From assembly GCA_033398695.1 (NCBI GenBank), contig CM065803.1, forward strand, positions 101,234,001-101,298,000: DNA of 64,000 nt. Direction: 5' to 3'. Of this stretch, positions 23,597 to 35,901 are shown in pieces. The DNA comes from Orobanche coerulescens (Eukaryota > Streptophyta > Magnoliopsida > Lamiales > Orobanchaceae). The translations under genes and the position numbers were made by a program. The notes below the pieces were generated by a model, which saw nothing but the letters and a program-made list of their open reading frames with translations, was not told the origin of the DNA and did no database searches. How positions within the stretch are numbered: the stretch's first letter is position 1; each line of letters starts with the position of its first letter.

Positions 23597-25511
23597 TATT
23601 CTGTAACACCCCGAGATATTCGGAATAATTACAGCGCCGTAAACCCTTTAAGTAAGAATTTACAAGGCTAATTTAAAAGAAATGTAAATATAAGACATCA
23701 ATACTGCGGAAAATCAAGTTTACAAAACCGTCCAACTGATTCAACGAGTAATTAATACAACCATATCGAAATGATATTGATAAGACACGCGTACTCGAGT
23801 ACTAAAATCAAACCAAGAAAGACAAATCACCAACAACAACAAACATCACTGAACCCCTTCGTCGTCACATCGGTCTTGTGTCATTTCTGCTCCTCGGCTA
23901 CCTGAACATCAAAACAAATGTCCACCCCCGAAGGGGTTAGCAAAACGATGCTAGTACAAGTATCATTTAAACGAATCAAATATGCATCAACAATACATAA
24001 CAAGATACACCATACGGACTTCCGCTACCGGAATCCGATAATGCGAATCCACAAGATTCTATTAACACAGCATGGGTATTCCAATGATCCAGCGCCCTCA
24101 GCATAGATCCCAAGATGATCCCGTCGGACCAACACGAGGTGGAAATAACCCGTCCAATGATCCAGCGCCCTCAGCCTAGATCCCAAGATGATCCCGTCGG
24201 ACCAACACGAGGTGGACATCCGATCTAGCGCCCTCAGCATAGATCGCACAACAAACACAAACACAACTCATGCATACATATATGCCAAATCGCCATGTCC
24301 ATCAACATGAACATACAAACACTAGATAACGAATATCATGACAATTCAACGAAATAAATCTCATGTTCAACAACATGAATAACCACACACATGATCAAAA
24401 TACCAATATTAACATATTACGATACTTGCCTCGAAGGTGGCAAGAACGAAACACTTCAATGATCTCAACACACTCGAAGGCCGCCTCCTTCGATCAACGT
24501 AGCAAGCTCGAACCTTAAAAAAAGAAATGATATACAAATAATCTCAAGTCGAACGATTGCCTAACAATTCGGTCTACGGCCAAAAGCTCAAAATATGCAA
24601 TCTGCCTGAACCACTTAGCGTACGCTACGTACTCTACGTAACATGCGCTAAGCCTGCCTGTTAGCGTACGCTATCATCTAAGTCTAGCGTACGCTAGCCA
24701 TGGACTGATAGTTCTCTCTGATCAGCCGACTGACTCGGCTGTTAACATAACGTACGTTACGTACCAAACGTAGCGTGCGTTAACTTATTCCCGATAGCAC
24801 ACGTTAACTTACGTATGTTAGCGTGCGCTAACCGTGCATGGCAGATTACTACTGGCAGAAAACTTGATCTAATGGTGATGAACTCATGAATTCTATGGTG
24901 ATAATACATGTCATCCCCGTGCATATCATGCTTATAAGGTTTGTGAAAGTTCTATACGGATTAAACGACTACGAGATACAAGGTTACGTATAATCATTAC
25001 TACACCATAATTCATCTTGATCTCGTGAAAGTATCCTAAGTTTTCTTCGTCCTACGTTACAAAACGCATGATTCCAAAGTGTACAACATAAAAACTTGAT
25101 AATCTCCACCTACTGGTCATAATCGGTATGAATATGCTTAGGAGTCCATATACTAAAAAAAGGTTCAAAGGATTATACGAAGAATAAGTGCCGAAACATC
25201 AAAAATATCCTTCTAACACGTGATGTTCGACTATTAACGAAATAACTGGGTAGAAAAACATGATGAAACGTCCTTCAGAATACTACTAATATTGGTGAAG
25301 AATCACCTACCTCAAAGTAGTGAAGAACAAGGAGGAAATTCGAAGCACTCCGACGCCGAAGGTTTGAACACCAATCCTCCACTGATCTACAATCTTCAAC
25401 ACGAGCTAGGATGCCGGCAAGAAGTGTTTAGGATGAAGAGAGTGTCTTTATAAGTTCAAGAATTCGAATGGGGGAGTGAAAAAATCTGAAAATATGAAAA
25501 AGGATGCTGTC

Positions 25512-25521
25512 CTATTTATAG
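25512..25521 (-). promoter_or_regulatory. T1 LTR TATA box
   Basis: The minus strand reads CTATAAATAG. The palindrome cluster at 25531-25835 lies immediately upstream, so this is the likely core promoter of T1. Confidence 0.7.
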
Positions 25522-25530
25522 AAAATGATT

Positions 25531-25835
25531 ATTAGCGCGCGCTAGTCCATATTCATAGCGTGCGCTAACGGCTATTTGAAACGTTACTGATTTCACTGTA
25601 CTCAGCCTTTAGCGTGCGCTACCCTCATGTGAGTAGCGTACGCTAACGCGTTGACTTGGCTTTTTCCCGAAAGCCGTCCAGGTTCATCCCGACACAATCC
25701 GACAAGGATCCCCGGCCTTATCTCACCTACCACACGTCTCAATCTTATTGACCCAGCATAGCGTGCGCTAAGGTTCCTCCACAGCGTGCACTATGGATCC
25801 AACTTAGCGTAAGCTATACTTAATCGGTAGCGTGC
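25531..25835. repeat. GCGTACGC-type palindrome cluster 2 in T1 5' LTR
   Basis: Eight TAGCGTGCGCTA-like palindromes occur upstream of the TATA box, the counterpart of 18247-18555. One copy reads GCGCGC and another GCGTAAGC, so individual sites have drifted. Confidence 0.75.
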
Positions 25836-25990
25836 GCTACATGCGCAGAATCACAAATTTAAGTCACACTCGTGAAATCATACACTTAACAATACCGGAC
25901 TATGAAATACGGAGAATAATACTCAGATCAAAGTGCAACAATTACAATATTATAAGTTCTAAATACATATCAGAAATCTCGGGTATTACA

Positions 25991-28129
25991 CCATTAAGCT
26001 GTCTGACGACCACATGAGTGTGTGGCCATTGTGGTTCATCCTCAGGTAAGAAACCGTCGTCGGATTCCACACTAATGGGTGAAGGAGGGGTTGTTGCAGC
26101 TTGCGGATGTTCGTACTGATCGGCTACAAGGGGGAACTATTTCTTCCTGTTCCGAAATGGTTTATGTAGACATGGGTACAAGAGGGACTGAATCCTCCTG
26201 TTGTCTCTCAGCTTCCTCCTGTTCCGGCAGAGGGACTGATTCCTCTTGCGGGATGGCGCGGGCTTCATCTTCGGGTTGGGTAGCAATAGGCTCGAATACC
26301 TGTTGTGAAACTGTTTGATCTTCGGCGACAGGAGGGATTGATTCCTCACTGTCTTGAATAGTTTCTTGTTGTTGGGGAGGGGACTTTTGGCTCGAGGTCC
26401 CTTCTCCCTGTTGATGTTGTGTCCTTGAGAATTCCTGTTCACTAGCTTCTTCACGGCTCATCCTCAAACCAGCCCGGAAGGCGTCGTCGTTGTCGTCTGA
26501 GTCGTGGTCAGATTTTGGACTGATAGTTTCTTCGGACAGAGATTTCCCTTTTTTTCGAGCATCAGATTTGTCCATGAGATGGCTCGAAATCAGCTCTTTG
26601 CAGCAAAGGTTGTCCCATTGGATCAGGACTTCAATATTTTGAGAATCTGTCACCTCCAGAACAAACCTTTCTTCTTCTCTCCATTCGCTCTAATTGTACA
26701 AAGTTTCGTACGGAGCAAGCATGTATGCTCTCTATTGAACAAAACAGTCGTAGGCCTATTCAATTTGCACTGATAATAAAGTTTTTTTAATTATGGAGTC
26801 GGGAGAGGGGCTGCGTACAGCACATGGGTCCACTGTAAGCAAGGGTTTCACTACAGGTGTAGGATCCTGTATTGGAGAGGGATCCCATACAGTGGTTGGT
26901 ACCCTGAGGGGAGATGGATCCTTTACGGGTGTGGGTTCCCGTTCAGGAGATGTGGCTATTGGCTCCAAAGGGGCAGCCGACTCGCCGGAGTCTTTCAAGT
27001 TGGCAAATAACTGTGCATCCGTTGTTGCCGCCAATAGCTCGGGATCTACTATCTGGAAAGTAGCAGTTATTTCGTCCGCAGGGGTTGCGCCATGGGGGAT
27101 GGTTTCAGTAGGTAGGGCCATCGAAGGAGCATCTACTGAGATTGATGTAATCTCTGTAGTCTTAACTTTTGTAAGCCTCCTTAGCTTCCTTTTCGACTTC
27201 TCACCAACAACGGGAGTTTTGCTGTGAGATCTCTTCCTTTTCTTTGAGGGCTCCTCGCTTACGGACTTCGAGGTTACGTCCCTGGGATCAGCGGAAAAGG
27301 GTAGAGATCGGACAAATAGCCTCGTCACAATTAGATGTGCTTTGTTGAAGACGGAGGGCCTGGTTTCTCCAATATATTTTTGTGAATTTATTTTCTTTGC
27401 TTCCTTTGCTTGCGGAACACCGCACTTGGTCAGAATATTATTAAGAATCAGACCAAAAGACTTCTTCTGAAAGGCAGGTTTAGAGACTTCTTCCTGCAAC
27501 CTTTTGAGGACAATCTGGCACTAGTTGACCTTCTCGCAGGACATGATGGTGACCATCATTCGGAATCTTAGACTGGTGCACATCTCGAAAGCACCTGTTC
27601 TGTTTCCAATCAAACGATAACAGAAATTGTGTAAGTAAACAAATGGAAGGCAAAATCATTTCTTGTGGCATGAAGCATGAACATTCTCGTCCGATGCTGA
27701 ACCAGTGAATAATCCCCAATATTTGGTTAGGACTTCTTGGGACCCAAAGGTCTCAAGTTCTTCCATGGACAGTCCATCAGCAAGGAGCCTGTATAAATTC
27801 TGCAGCATGTCTTGGTCAACGCGGATCTCCACTTTGCGGACGGTGGCAGAAATGTCAGACACATTTCCTCCCTGTGCAAGAGAGAAGTAACGGACAGAGG
27901 CGTTGAGGTAAAATTCCTCAACCATTTGCACATGGTAGCGCTCAGTAGTGTGGCTTCTAAGGCGATAGAGGCCTTGTTGATGAATCCACGAAACGATGAT
28001 CTCCATGGATTCAACATCTTCTCCTTCAGCATGAACACATTCAACAACCACAAATCTGGCTAAGATCCGTCCATCAATGATGGTGGCGGTCTTCTTGAGA
28101 GATGGAGAGGAAGTCTGTGGTGATGCCAT
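25991..28129 (-). pseudogene. C2 extra ORF, N-terminal and middle parts
   Basis: It starts at the ATG ending at 28129 (MASPQTSSPSLKK). The first 158 codons form a compact domain (RILARFVVVECVH, YFSLAQGG, YWGLFTG) that I do not recognise. Stops follow near 27654, 27526 and 26754, all in one frame. Next come a basic stretch (KKRKRSHSK, possible nuclear signal), a repetitive proline-rich region (DPSP..., 26950-26780), and an acidic, glutamine-rich region (26600-26160). A one-base insertion near 26130 shifts the frame before T1. The C-terminus is at 15239-16312. With T1 removed the whole would be over 1,000 codons. It sits downstream of pol, the env-like position of Sireviruses. Confidence 0.65.
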
Positions 28130-29042
28130 AGTAGATTCTTGAAGAAAAGTAAGTGAGATTCAAAGAAAATCGTAGTAACATTGCAGTAAATCTTGTAGGC
28201 TGTTTGCTCAAAGACTCGTTCAATTTGCAGAAAGTGTAAAGAGTAAATTGGGGCAAAAACAGTCCTTTTATAGTGGGCAGTGGGAGATTAGGTTTTTCAG
28301 ACAGTGAACGGTCAGATTTAAGGGATGGGAACCGTCGTTTTAAATGAACGAACAGGATGGACAGAGCGTAACGGGTACATCTTATCCATCCTATTTTGAA
28401 ATGAGAGCGGGTCCCACATCTAACGTATCGACTTCCCTAATTTCCCGAAACAGCGGTGCAAAATTATTAAATATTTGAAAAATCACGGCGTTTGAGATAA
28501 AATAGTCCAGATGTCGTGCAAAGCATTTAATGCAAAAGACGTTTGATTTAAAACAGGGCACGCGGACTCAAATCTGTTTTGAAACAAATAAAATATTAGA
28601 ATATAATATTAATTGAATTTCATAGTATGTGCTGTATCTGCGTACATACAGCGTTCCCCCTTGAAAGATACATGCGGGATTCAATTCCATACAGCAATTT
28701 TCGGATTAATACTGTATTCATGGGTCATACTGTATCCCCCCTTAATTATTGCACACATCAGCTGTAGGATAATTTCATGTCTCTTTGTTCCTACAGTGCT
28801 ATTCGGATTGTCTGAGTGTACAGATAATTAACGGTAGATACTGTATTTTGGGTCTTACAGCATTCCCCTTCAATTGTTGAGTAAACGCATTAAAAACTTA
28901 CAGGGAGTCAGGCTGTAGCAAACCCAATTCTTGTCGAAGCATATAGAATCTTGCTGTGCCAAGAGGCTTGGTAAAGATGTCGGCTAACTGGATATCTATA
29001 TGAACTTTTTCGAGCCGAACATCTTTGTTCTCAACATGATTC
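28130..29042 (-). other. C2 spacer after pol with repeated purine tracts
   Basis: No credible gene. On the minus strand there are three PPT-like purine runs, near 28651-28660 (AAGGGGGAAC), 28734-28743 (AAGGGGGGAT) and 28862-28871 (AAGGGGAAT), each close to CTGTA words. Multiple PPTs downstream of pol are a reported Sirevirus trait, as I recall it. This element also has a terminal PPT at 14748. Confidence 0.6.
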
Positions 29043-32000
29043 CTAATGAAGTGATGCTTCATGAATGTGCTTAGTGCGCGAGTGCAATATAGGGTTGTAC
29101 GTTATTGAAATTGCACTCGTACTATCGCACATGATTGGTGTTTCCTTGACAGTGATTCCATAATCTGACAGCTGTTGTTGCATCCAAAGGATCTGCATAC
29201 AGCAACTACCAGCAGCATAGTATTCTGATTCAGCTGTGGAAAGCGAGTTTGCCAATTGCTTCTTACCGAACCAAGATACAAGTCTAGGTCCAAGAAAGTG
29301 ACAAGTATCGCTTGTACTCTTCCTATCTAGCTTGCAACCTCCAAGATCCGAGTCGCTGTAGCCAACCAAATCGAATCCGCCTTCTTTAGGATACCAAAGT
29401 CCTACATCGACTGTTCCTTTGACGTACTTCAGGATTCGTTTAGGTGTTGTGAAGTGTGATTCTTTAGGTGTTACTTGATATCGAGCACACACTCCTGCAG
29501 CAAACTGGATATCGGGCCTGCTAGCTGTTAGGTACAGGAGTGAGCCAATAAGCTTTAAGAGTGATTGATAAACCGACTTTCCAGCTTCATCACCACTAAT
29601 TTGCACGGAAGTGCTCATGGGGGTTGACGATGATTTGGAATTGTTCATTCAAAACTTGTTGAGAAGCTCTTTGTTGTACTTTTCCTGATTGATGAAGATT
29701 CCTCTAGGCAACTGTTTTACCTGCAATCCTAGGAAATAACTAAGTTCTCCCATCATACTCATTTCAAACTTACTTTGCATAAGATGAGAGAACCTTTGAC
29801 ATAAAACAAGGTTAGTGGAACCAAATATAATATCATCTACATATATCTGAACCATCAGGAGGTCATCACCTTCCTGTATTTTAAATAGGGTCTTGTCCAC
29901 AACACCTTTCTCGAATTCATTATCGGTTAGGTACAGGGATAGGGTTTCATACCACGCTCTAGGTGCTTGCTTAAGTCCATATAACGCTTTTCTTAGCTTG
30001 TATACAAGGTCTCCGCCTTTTGTGTTGACAAACCCTTGTGGTTGTTCAACATAGACTTCTTCGGCAAGATCTCCATTCAGGAATGCGCTCTTGACGTCCA
30101 TTTGATAAACAATAAAGCTTTTATGGGCGGCAAAGGCTAGAAATATCCTAATCGCTTCTAGTCTGGCAATAGGGGCAAAAGTTTCATTGTAGTTTATGCC
30201 TTCTTCCTGTATGTAGCCTTGTGCAACTAAACGGGATTTGTTTCTGATAATTAGTCCATTTCCATCCTTCTTGTTTCTAAATACCCATTTTGTTCCAATT
30301 ACTGTTTGATGCGTTGGTCTGGGTACTAGATACCATACATTGTTTCTTTCGAAACCATTAAGATCTTCTTCCATAGATGTAATCCAGTGAGAATTATCTA
30401 GAGCTTCTTTGGTGGAAACATGTTCGGATTGAGCTAAGAATACAACGATAGTGCACATATTAAGTCTTCTAAGTTCAGCTAGAGACTTCCATACACGGAA
30501 TGGAGATATCTCAGACTCGGGTTCTTCTTGCGCACATAGTACATTTCCTTGTGTCCTCTGTATTCTCCTACGGGTAGATACACCAGCATCAATATTTCTT
30601 ATGATCAACTCCTGTGGGTGATCTCTCAACCATCTTCTATCGGGTTCTAATTCAGCGTCCCATACTTTATCTTGAGTTGCTGTAGTTTCAGCTTCAGCTT
30701 GTACAGCATCGGCTTCATCTACTTCTATTCTTACAGATGCGGGGTCGATTTCTAAGTCAACGACAGGCTCTATAGGAGTTGTAGGGTTAATGATGGTGAG
30801 TTGTTGGATATTCTGAGTGAGATCTTCTACTCCTGTAGGATCATGATGAGGTTCGTCGAACACTACATGTACTGATTCCTCAATTGTCAGCTTCCTTTTA
30901 TTAAAGATCCTATAAGCTTTGCTGATAGAGGAATATCCTACAAATATCCCTTCATCCGACTTCTCATTGAATGTTCTAAGTTGATCCTTCCCATTGTTCA
31001 AAACATAACACCTGCATCCAAATATGTGAAAGTACGAAACTAATGGAGTTTCATTGTTCCATCCCTCGTATGCTGTTTTGTTGTGGTGTTTGTTGATAAT
31101 ACAGCGATTTTGTGTGTAGCACGCTGTATTGGTGGCTTCACCCCAAAAACGCTGCGGCAACTTGCTTGCGGCAATCATTATCCTTGTTGCTTCTTTGAGC
31201 GTCCTGTTCTTTCGCTCGGCGATACCATTTTGTTGAGGTGTGCAGGCAGCTGAGTATTCGTGCTGCATCCCATTTTCCGAACAGTATTGCTTTATGAAGC
31301 GATTAGTAAATTCAGTACCTCTTTCGGAATGAATGGACACGATACTCAACCCTTTCTCATTTTGAAGCTTTTTCAGGTGCTCAGGCAGCTTTGATGTTGT
31401 TTCCTTCTTCTTGCTTAGGAAGATTGTCCAAGCATACCTGTAATAATCATCCACAATAACAAGATAGTATTTCTTACCTCCCAAACTTACTGGGTCTACA
31501 GGACCGTAGAGATCCATGTGTAACATTTCTAAAACTCTGTGAGTGGAAACGTAGGATTTGCTCTGCAGGGTGGTCTTTATATGCTTGCCTTTCTGACAGG
31601 GTCCATAGACGCTGTCTTTTTGGAATGACATATTGGGCAAACCTCTGACCATTTCCTATCTAGTGAGATTGTTGATCGTCATGAAGTTGACGTGAGACAA
31701 CCTCTTGTGCCATAACCAGCTTCGATCTGCAGTGCCTTTGGCAATAAAATAAGGAATTGTGGAGCTCGTAGGCATCCAGTCAGCAATATACATATTACCT
31801 GATCTGCTTCCTGTGAGCACAACTTCTTTGGTCAGAATGTTCTTGACTCTATAGTGATCTATATAGAATTTTACTAAGAACTGTTTGTCACATAACTGGC
31901 TAATACTAAGTAGATTGTACTGTAAGCCTTCAACATAAGCTACATCGGTGACTTTGAATTTTTCTACAAGCAGGGTTCCCTTCCCTCTTGTTCTTCCTTT

Positions 32001-32110
32001 GGATTTATCACCGAAGCGCACTTTTGGACCGCGACCTTCAATGAAATCTGACAGCTTGCTTTTGTCTCCTGTCATGTGCCGAGAACATCCGCTGTCGAAG
32101 TACCAGATGT
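29043..32110 (-). pseudogene. C2 copia protease, integrase, RT and RNase H
   Basis: One frame with two stops (31653-31655 and 29649-29651) covers all pol domains. Protease: FDSGCSRHMTG near 32090. GAG-pre-integrase and zinc finger: LWHKRLSH, then CQKGKH. Integrase core: [24 protein letters not shown] with all three acidic residues. [19 protein letters not shown] and catalytic YVDD near 29845. RNase H: STAESEYYAAG and the C-terminal HSRTKHI. The reading is otherwise continuous, so decay is limited. The protease frame is offset from the upstream linker (32117-32758) by a frameshift. Confidence 0.9.
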
Positions 32111-32116
32111 CCTTCT

Positions 32117-34436
32117 CTAAGATGTCCTGTAGGCAAAGACATTAAGTAGATTTAGGTCCCCTTTGAATGTTGGGTCCATGGGTGTTAGTGCTTTAGGTAC
32201 CCAGATTTTCCTGACAGCAATGGATTTACTATAGGTTACTTTAGGTACATTCTTGCGGTATCTACGCGGGGCAGGTACGTAGTCGCTGTAACCATGATAA
32301 CCATTATGCATGAAAAATTCAGGATTATTATTATTAATCGAGTACGAGTGCTGTCTTTGAGGTGGAGCCATTTTCTTTGGCCTTATAGCTTGCCTTCTGG
32401 GTCTCCAGTTGGATTCCCAAAGTTGTTGCTGATACTGAGCGGCGACCTGCTTTCGCGATGGATAACGAGGCTCCTGTATCCAATATCTTGGCGCGCTGTA
32501 TTGTTGGAAGTACTGTTGTACGAGCCTTTGATATTTGGGTACAGTCTTCTTTCTGAACGGCTGCTGGCGCTTTTGATATGATCGGGGAACATGCTGTTGG
32601 TTACGCCTTATAGGTCTGAATGGCTGAGGATTCCGCTGTCTGGAATATGACCGTGGTGGCGGAATGGCAGCCTTTGCTGTTCGCGGTGCAACAGGTGCCT
32701 TCACAGGACTCGGGATTTCTTCCGATACAGGAATGGGTTCCACACCCCTGACGAACACAGTACTAGTTTTCCCTTTATTGGAACATGAGTTGTATCCTAA
32801 GCCACTTTTATCATGAGAATGTTATCCGGTGCTTAGAATTTCTTCCATCCTTTTAGATGATTTCTCGAAAGATTTCAGGATGGTCTCAAGTTCTCCTTCT
32901 CGTTTTTCGAGAGTTTTTATTTTATCTTGGAGCAGAACAAAATCATTTGTCTTGATTTCACTGTGAGACTTAGCCTCATTTAGTTTGTGAGCAAGTTGAT
33001 GATTGCTCTCCATGAGTTTTTCGTGATTGACTTTGCTGTTTTCACAATCAACAGATATATTTTTATAATTAACTTTCAGCAAGTCGTTTTCTTCCCTCAG
33101 CTCTAGGTTGGAAATTTGGAGCTGTATGTTTTCATTTTTCAATGTCTCATGGGCCTTTTGAATGTTTTTAAACTCATTCATCATGTTTTCAAAGGTATGA
33201 GACGCATTTGCAGGAGCAATTGAGGTTGAGCTTACCTCATCATCGCTATCTTCATCTTCCGGTATGTCTTTAGCCATAAAGCACATATAGGCTTTATCTT
33301 CAAATTCATCATCTGACGAGTCACTGTCAGTGACTGCCTGAAGACATTCTTCAGACTTTGTTGGTGTGGGGGAGGCTTCTGATTCGCCAATCAGGGCCTT
33401 GAGCTTGTTTTTCCAAGCACATCTTCTTTCGTCTTTTTCCTGTTGCTCGGCTTCCGGCAACCTTTGAACTTTAGGATGAGGATATTTATTTGCATAATGT
33501 CCTGGTTTCCTGCAATTGTAACACAGGTTAGCATCACTAGAGGAAGATTCGGTACTTACCTTTTGAACAAGCTTGGGCCTGTAGGGAGTCTTTCCGGACT
33601 GCTTGATAAATTTCTTGAATTTATGCATGAGGAGTGCCATTTCACTTGCGACAGGATATCGTCATCACTGTCAGTATTCTTGTGGGCAGAATTTGATATG
33701 CTGGGCATGCTATGCCTTCTGTTGAATACAGCTGCTAGCGCTGTAGTCCTAGCAGGAGATTCTTCTGCTTTCTCTCTCCTGTCAATATAATACTCAAATG
33801 CCTTGAGGTCAGAAAAGAGGTCAAAACTAGATATGTCATTAAGATTACATGACACACGCATAGATGTTATCTTAATGTCCCATCGGTCAGGGAGAGATCT
33901 GAAAATTTTTAGATTTTTTTTTCCTTTTGGGTATAAATTTTGCCCAACGCTTCAAGTTTACCGACAATGCCAGTGAATCTGAGGTCAAGTTCCTCAAGAG
34001 TTTCATTTGGTTTCATTTCAAAGGATTCGAATTGCTGAGTTAGTTTTGAAATTTTGTTTTCTTTTGAGAGCTCAGTACCCTCGCAAATAATCTTGAGTTT
34101 TTCCCAGATTTCTTTGGCCATCTTACAGATCTTTACCTTCGAGAATGTGCCTTTGTCAAGAGTGACAAATAGGGCGTTCTTAGCAACATTGTCTAGGTTG
34201 GCGCATTTTCAATCATTTGTGGTCCATTTTTCGTGCTCTTTTTCGAGCATCTCGGCATGAGCTTGGCCTTCAATCCAAGTGGCCGTATTCACCTTCATGA
34301 TTTTTATGGGACCTTCTTGGATGACATAAAGCATCTCTTCATGCATGGCAGCAAGATGAGCCTCCAACCTAATTCTCCAGTCATCAAACTCGTTAATAGA
34401 AAACATTGGTACCTTATTAATCAGTGAGGTATACAT
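32117..34436 (-). pseudogene. C2 copia gag with long C-terminal tail
   Basis: The likely start is the ATG ending at 34436 (MYTSLINKVPMF). The N-terminal Gag domain runs to about 33900, with stops near 34208 and 33907. A frameshift near 33600 joins the zinc-knuckle frame (33640-32822). The knuckle reads CYNCRKPGHYANKY, with the fourth ligand Cys replaced by Tyr. A coiled-coil tail follows (33200-32830), then a stop, and in the same frame an Arg/Gln/Pro-rich linker (32758-32117) ending in KIWVPKALTPM, a common lead-in to copia protease. The long tail is typical of Sirevirus Gag. Confidence 0.85.
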
Positions 34437-34530
34437 GTCTAAAATTAGGAAAAATAAAGAGGTTTTCAAAAATAAGTGATTTAAGGATCTGATTCGGTTA
34501 ACAATACGACTGATTCTTTTTAGAATCAAC

Positions 34531-34543
34531 CGCTCTGATACCA
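34531..34543 (-). other. C2 primer-binding site
   Basis: The minus strand reads TGGTATCAGAGCG, matching the initiator-Met tRNA PBS, two bases from the 5' LTR. Confidence 0.9.
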
Positions 34544-34545
34544 CT

Positions 34546-35901
34546 TGTTGGCCACTAAGTATACAGAATACAGCTTGGAAAGATTTTAACAACAAGTTGT
34601 ACGATTTCAGATTAGAGTGCGTAGCAGAAGTTCTTTTAAGTGAGTTGTTGTAAATACAATAACTAGGCTTTATCTCCTGTTAGCTTGGTGCGTACAGGGT
34701 TTTGCAGTGTATACTTATAAAAATCACAGTTTATGAAAACAGTAACGACAGAAGGTAAATAACACAATATTTAAAGTGGTTCGAGGTAAACCCCTCTACG
34801 TCCACTGGTCCTCCACACAGGAGTGAAAATATTTATTATAATCATGTACACAACTACATGACTATAATCAAATCTATCCTTGTATCGTTCACACAGATTT
34901 ATACAAAGATTGTCGCTTTCAACCGTTCACACAGATTGGTTAAAGCTTGCTCTTGACTTGCTTCTTCACACACAGTTCCAAAGTTTCGTCTTATTCGTCC
35001 CACACAGGTCGGAATAACTTCTTTAGTTCACACAGAACTAGGTTTTTACTCAAAGGTAAAAGGTAAAGTAACCAGGTAAGAACAGCAGCTTGACTATGAA
35101 GATCTTGAGCTGAAGATGGATGTTCTTGATTGACTGAGTATATTTCTTATTTTCAGATATGAATGATACTAGAAGAAATATACTTTGCTCTTGTAAGCTT
35201 GATCTGATGATAATAGATATTCAGTCGATAGATCGTTCACGTATTACTTGTAAGCTTGTATGTGTTGGATTCATACTGATCTTCAAACTCTGGGATATAT
35301 ATAGCCTCTGAATAGATCCGTTGGAAATAGATACGTTGAGCCTATAGTCCGTTTCAACGTGTTGAATGTTTTGAATAAAACACGATCCGGTTTTTGCTCC
35401 GTGATTGAAGATCTATGTCGGTTAGTATTTAAATACTTTATCCCTTCAGTATTTAAATACTTGTTTTCAAATGGGACTCGACTTTTAGCGAATAAAGCAG
35501 ATTCTGTTTCAACGGTCTCCAGTCCTGTTGGATAAGTGTTGAAGGACTCAACACTTACAGTCTGTATGCTGTATTCAACATAATGTTGTAGGCTATCTTA
35601 GTGCTGCTGTATGGAGAGATGCTGTATGAATATTTCAGGACAGATTCCATACTTGGTATCATACCGGCTGATGAGTTTCTAGCTGTATGATGGCACTTTA
35701 TACTTTTGCTGTATTCAGGAGCAGGCACTTGACATCTTTCTGTATGTTTGACTTCAGGACAGCAGCTTGTTGTATGTTGGCACTTTGAGAAGACTTCGAT
35801 ACAGGATTGTTTATCCAACAATTTCGATTGTCTTCAAGACAGATACTTGCTGTATGTTGGCACTTTATCAAAATTTCGATACAAGATTGTTTATCCCAAG
35901 A
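34546..35901 (-). repeat. C2 5' LTR
   Basis: It starts TGTTGGCC; the right end reads CCCAAGA, with one base changed from CCCAACA. It is the partner of 13402-14747. A TCCAACAATTT copy of the LTR end lies inside it at about 35814, part of an internal duplication of about 80 bp. The TSD ATGAT follows at 35902. Confidence 0.9.

Larger units (their letters stand above)
16313..25990 (-). mobile_element. T1: near-complete Tekay/Del-like Ty3/gypsy element
   Basis: It has two 2.4 kb LTRs, an initiator-Met PBS, one long gag-pol frame with chromodomain-like tail and a PPT. The TSD is CCATT at 16308-16312 and 25991-25995. Removing the element joins the C2 extra ORF in frame across the site. The coding frame has only two in-frame stops, so it is a fairly young insertion, younger than C2. 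Confidence 0.95.
23602..25990 (-). repeat. T1 5' LTR
   Basis: This is the partner of 16313-18704, with the same termini. It carries palindrome clusters at about 24612-24835 and 25531-25835, the 68-bp-type GATCCAGCG repeat at 24084-24245, and an intact TATA box at 25512-25521. Confidence 0.95.
13402..35901 (-). mobile_element. C2: Sirevirus-like Ty1/copia element (split by T1)
   Basis: LTRs at 13402-14747 and 34546-35901 match closely over their full length. The 5-bp duplication ATGAT flanks it (13397-13401 and 35902-35906), and removing the element rejoins Athila integrase exactly. The minus-strand order is LTR, PBS, gag, protease, integrase, RT, RNase H, a spacer with several purine tracts, a long extra ORF, PPT, LTR. 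Without T1 the element is about 12.8 kb. The extra ORF after pol, multiple PPT-like tracts and long gag tail all suggest the Sirevirus (SIRE/Maximus) lineage. Confidence 0.85.

Noticed and set aside
26793..27227. Plus-strand frame of 144 codons, Gly/Ser/Thr-rich
   Set aside because: It is the antisense shadow of the proline-rich part of the C2 extra ORF.
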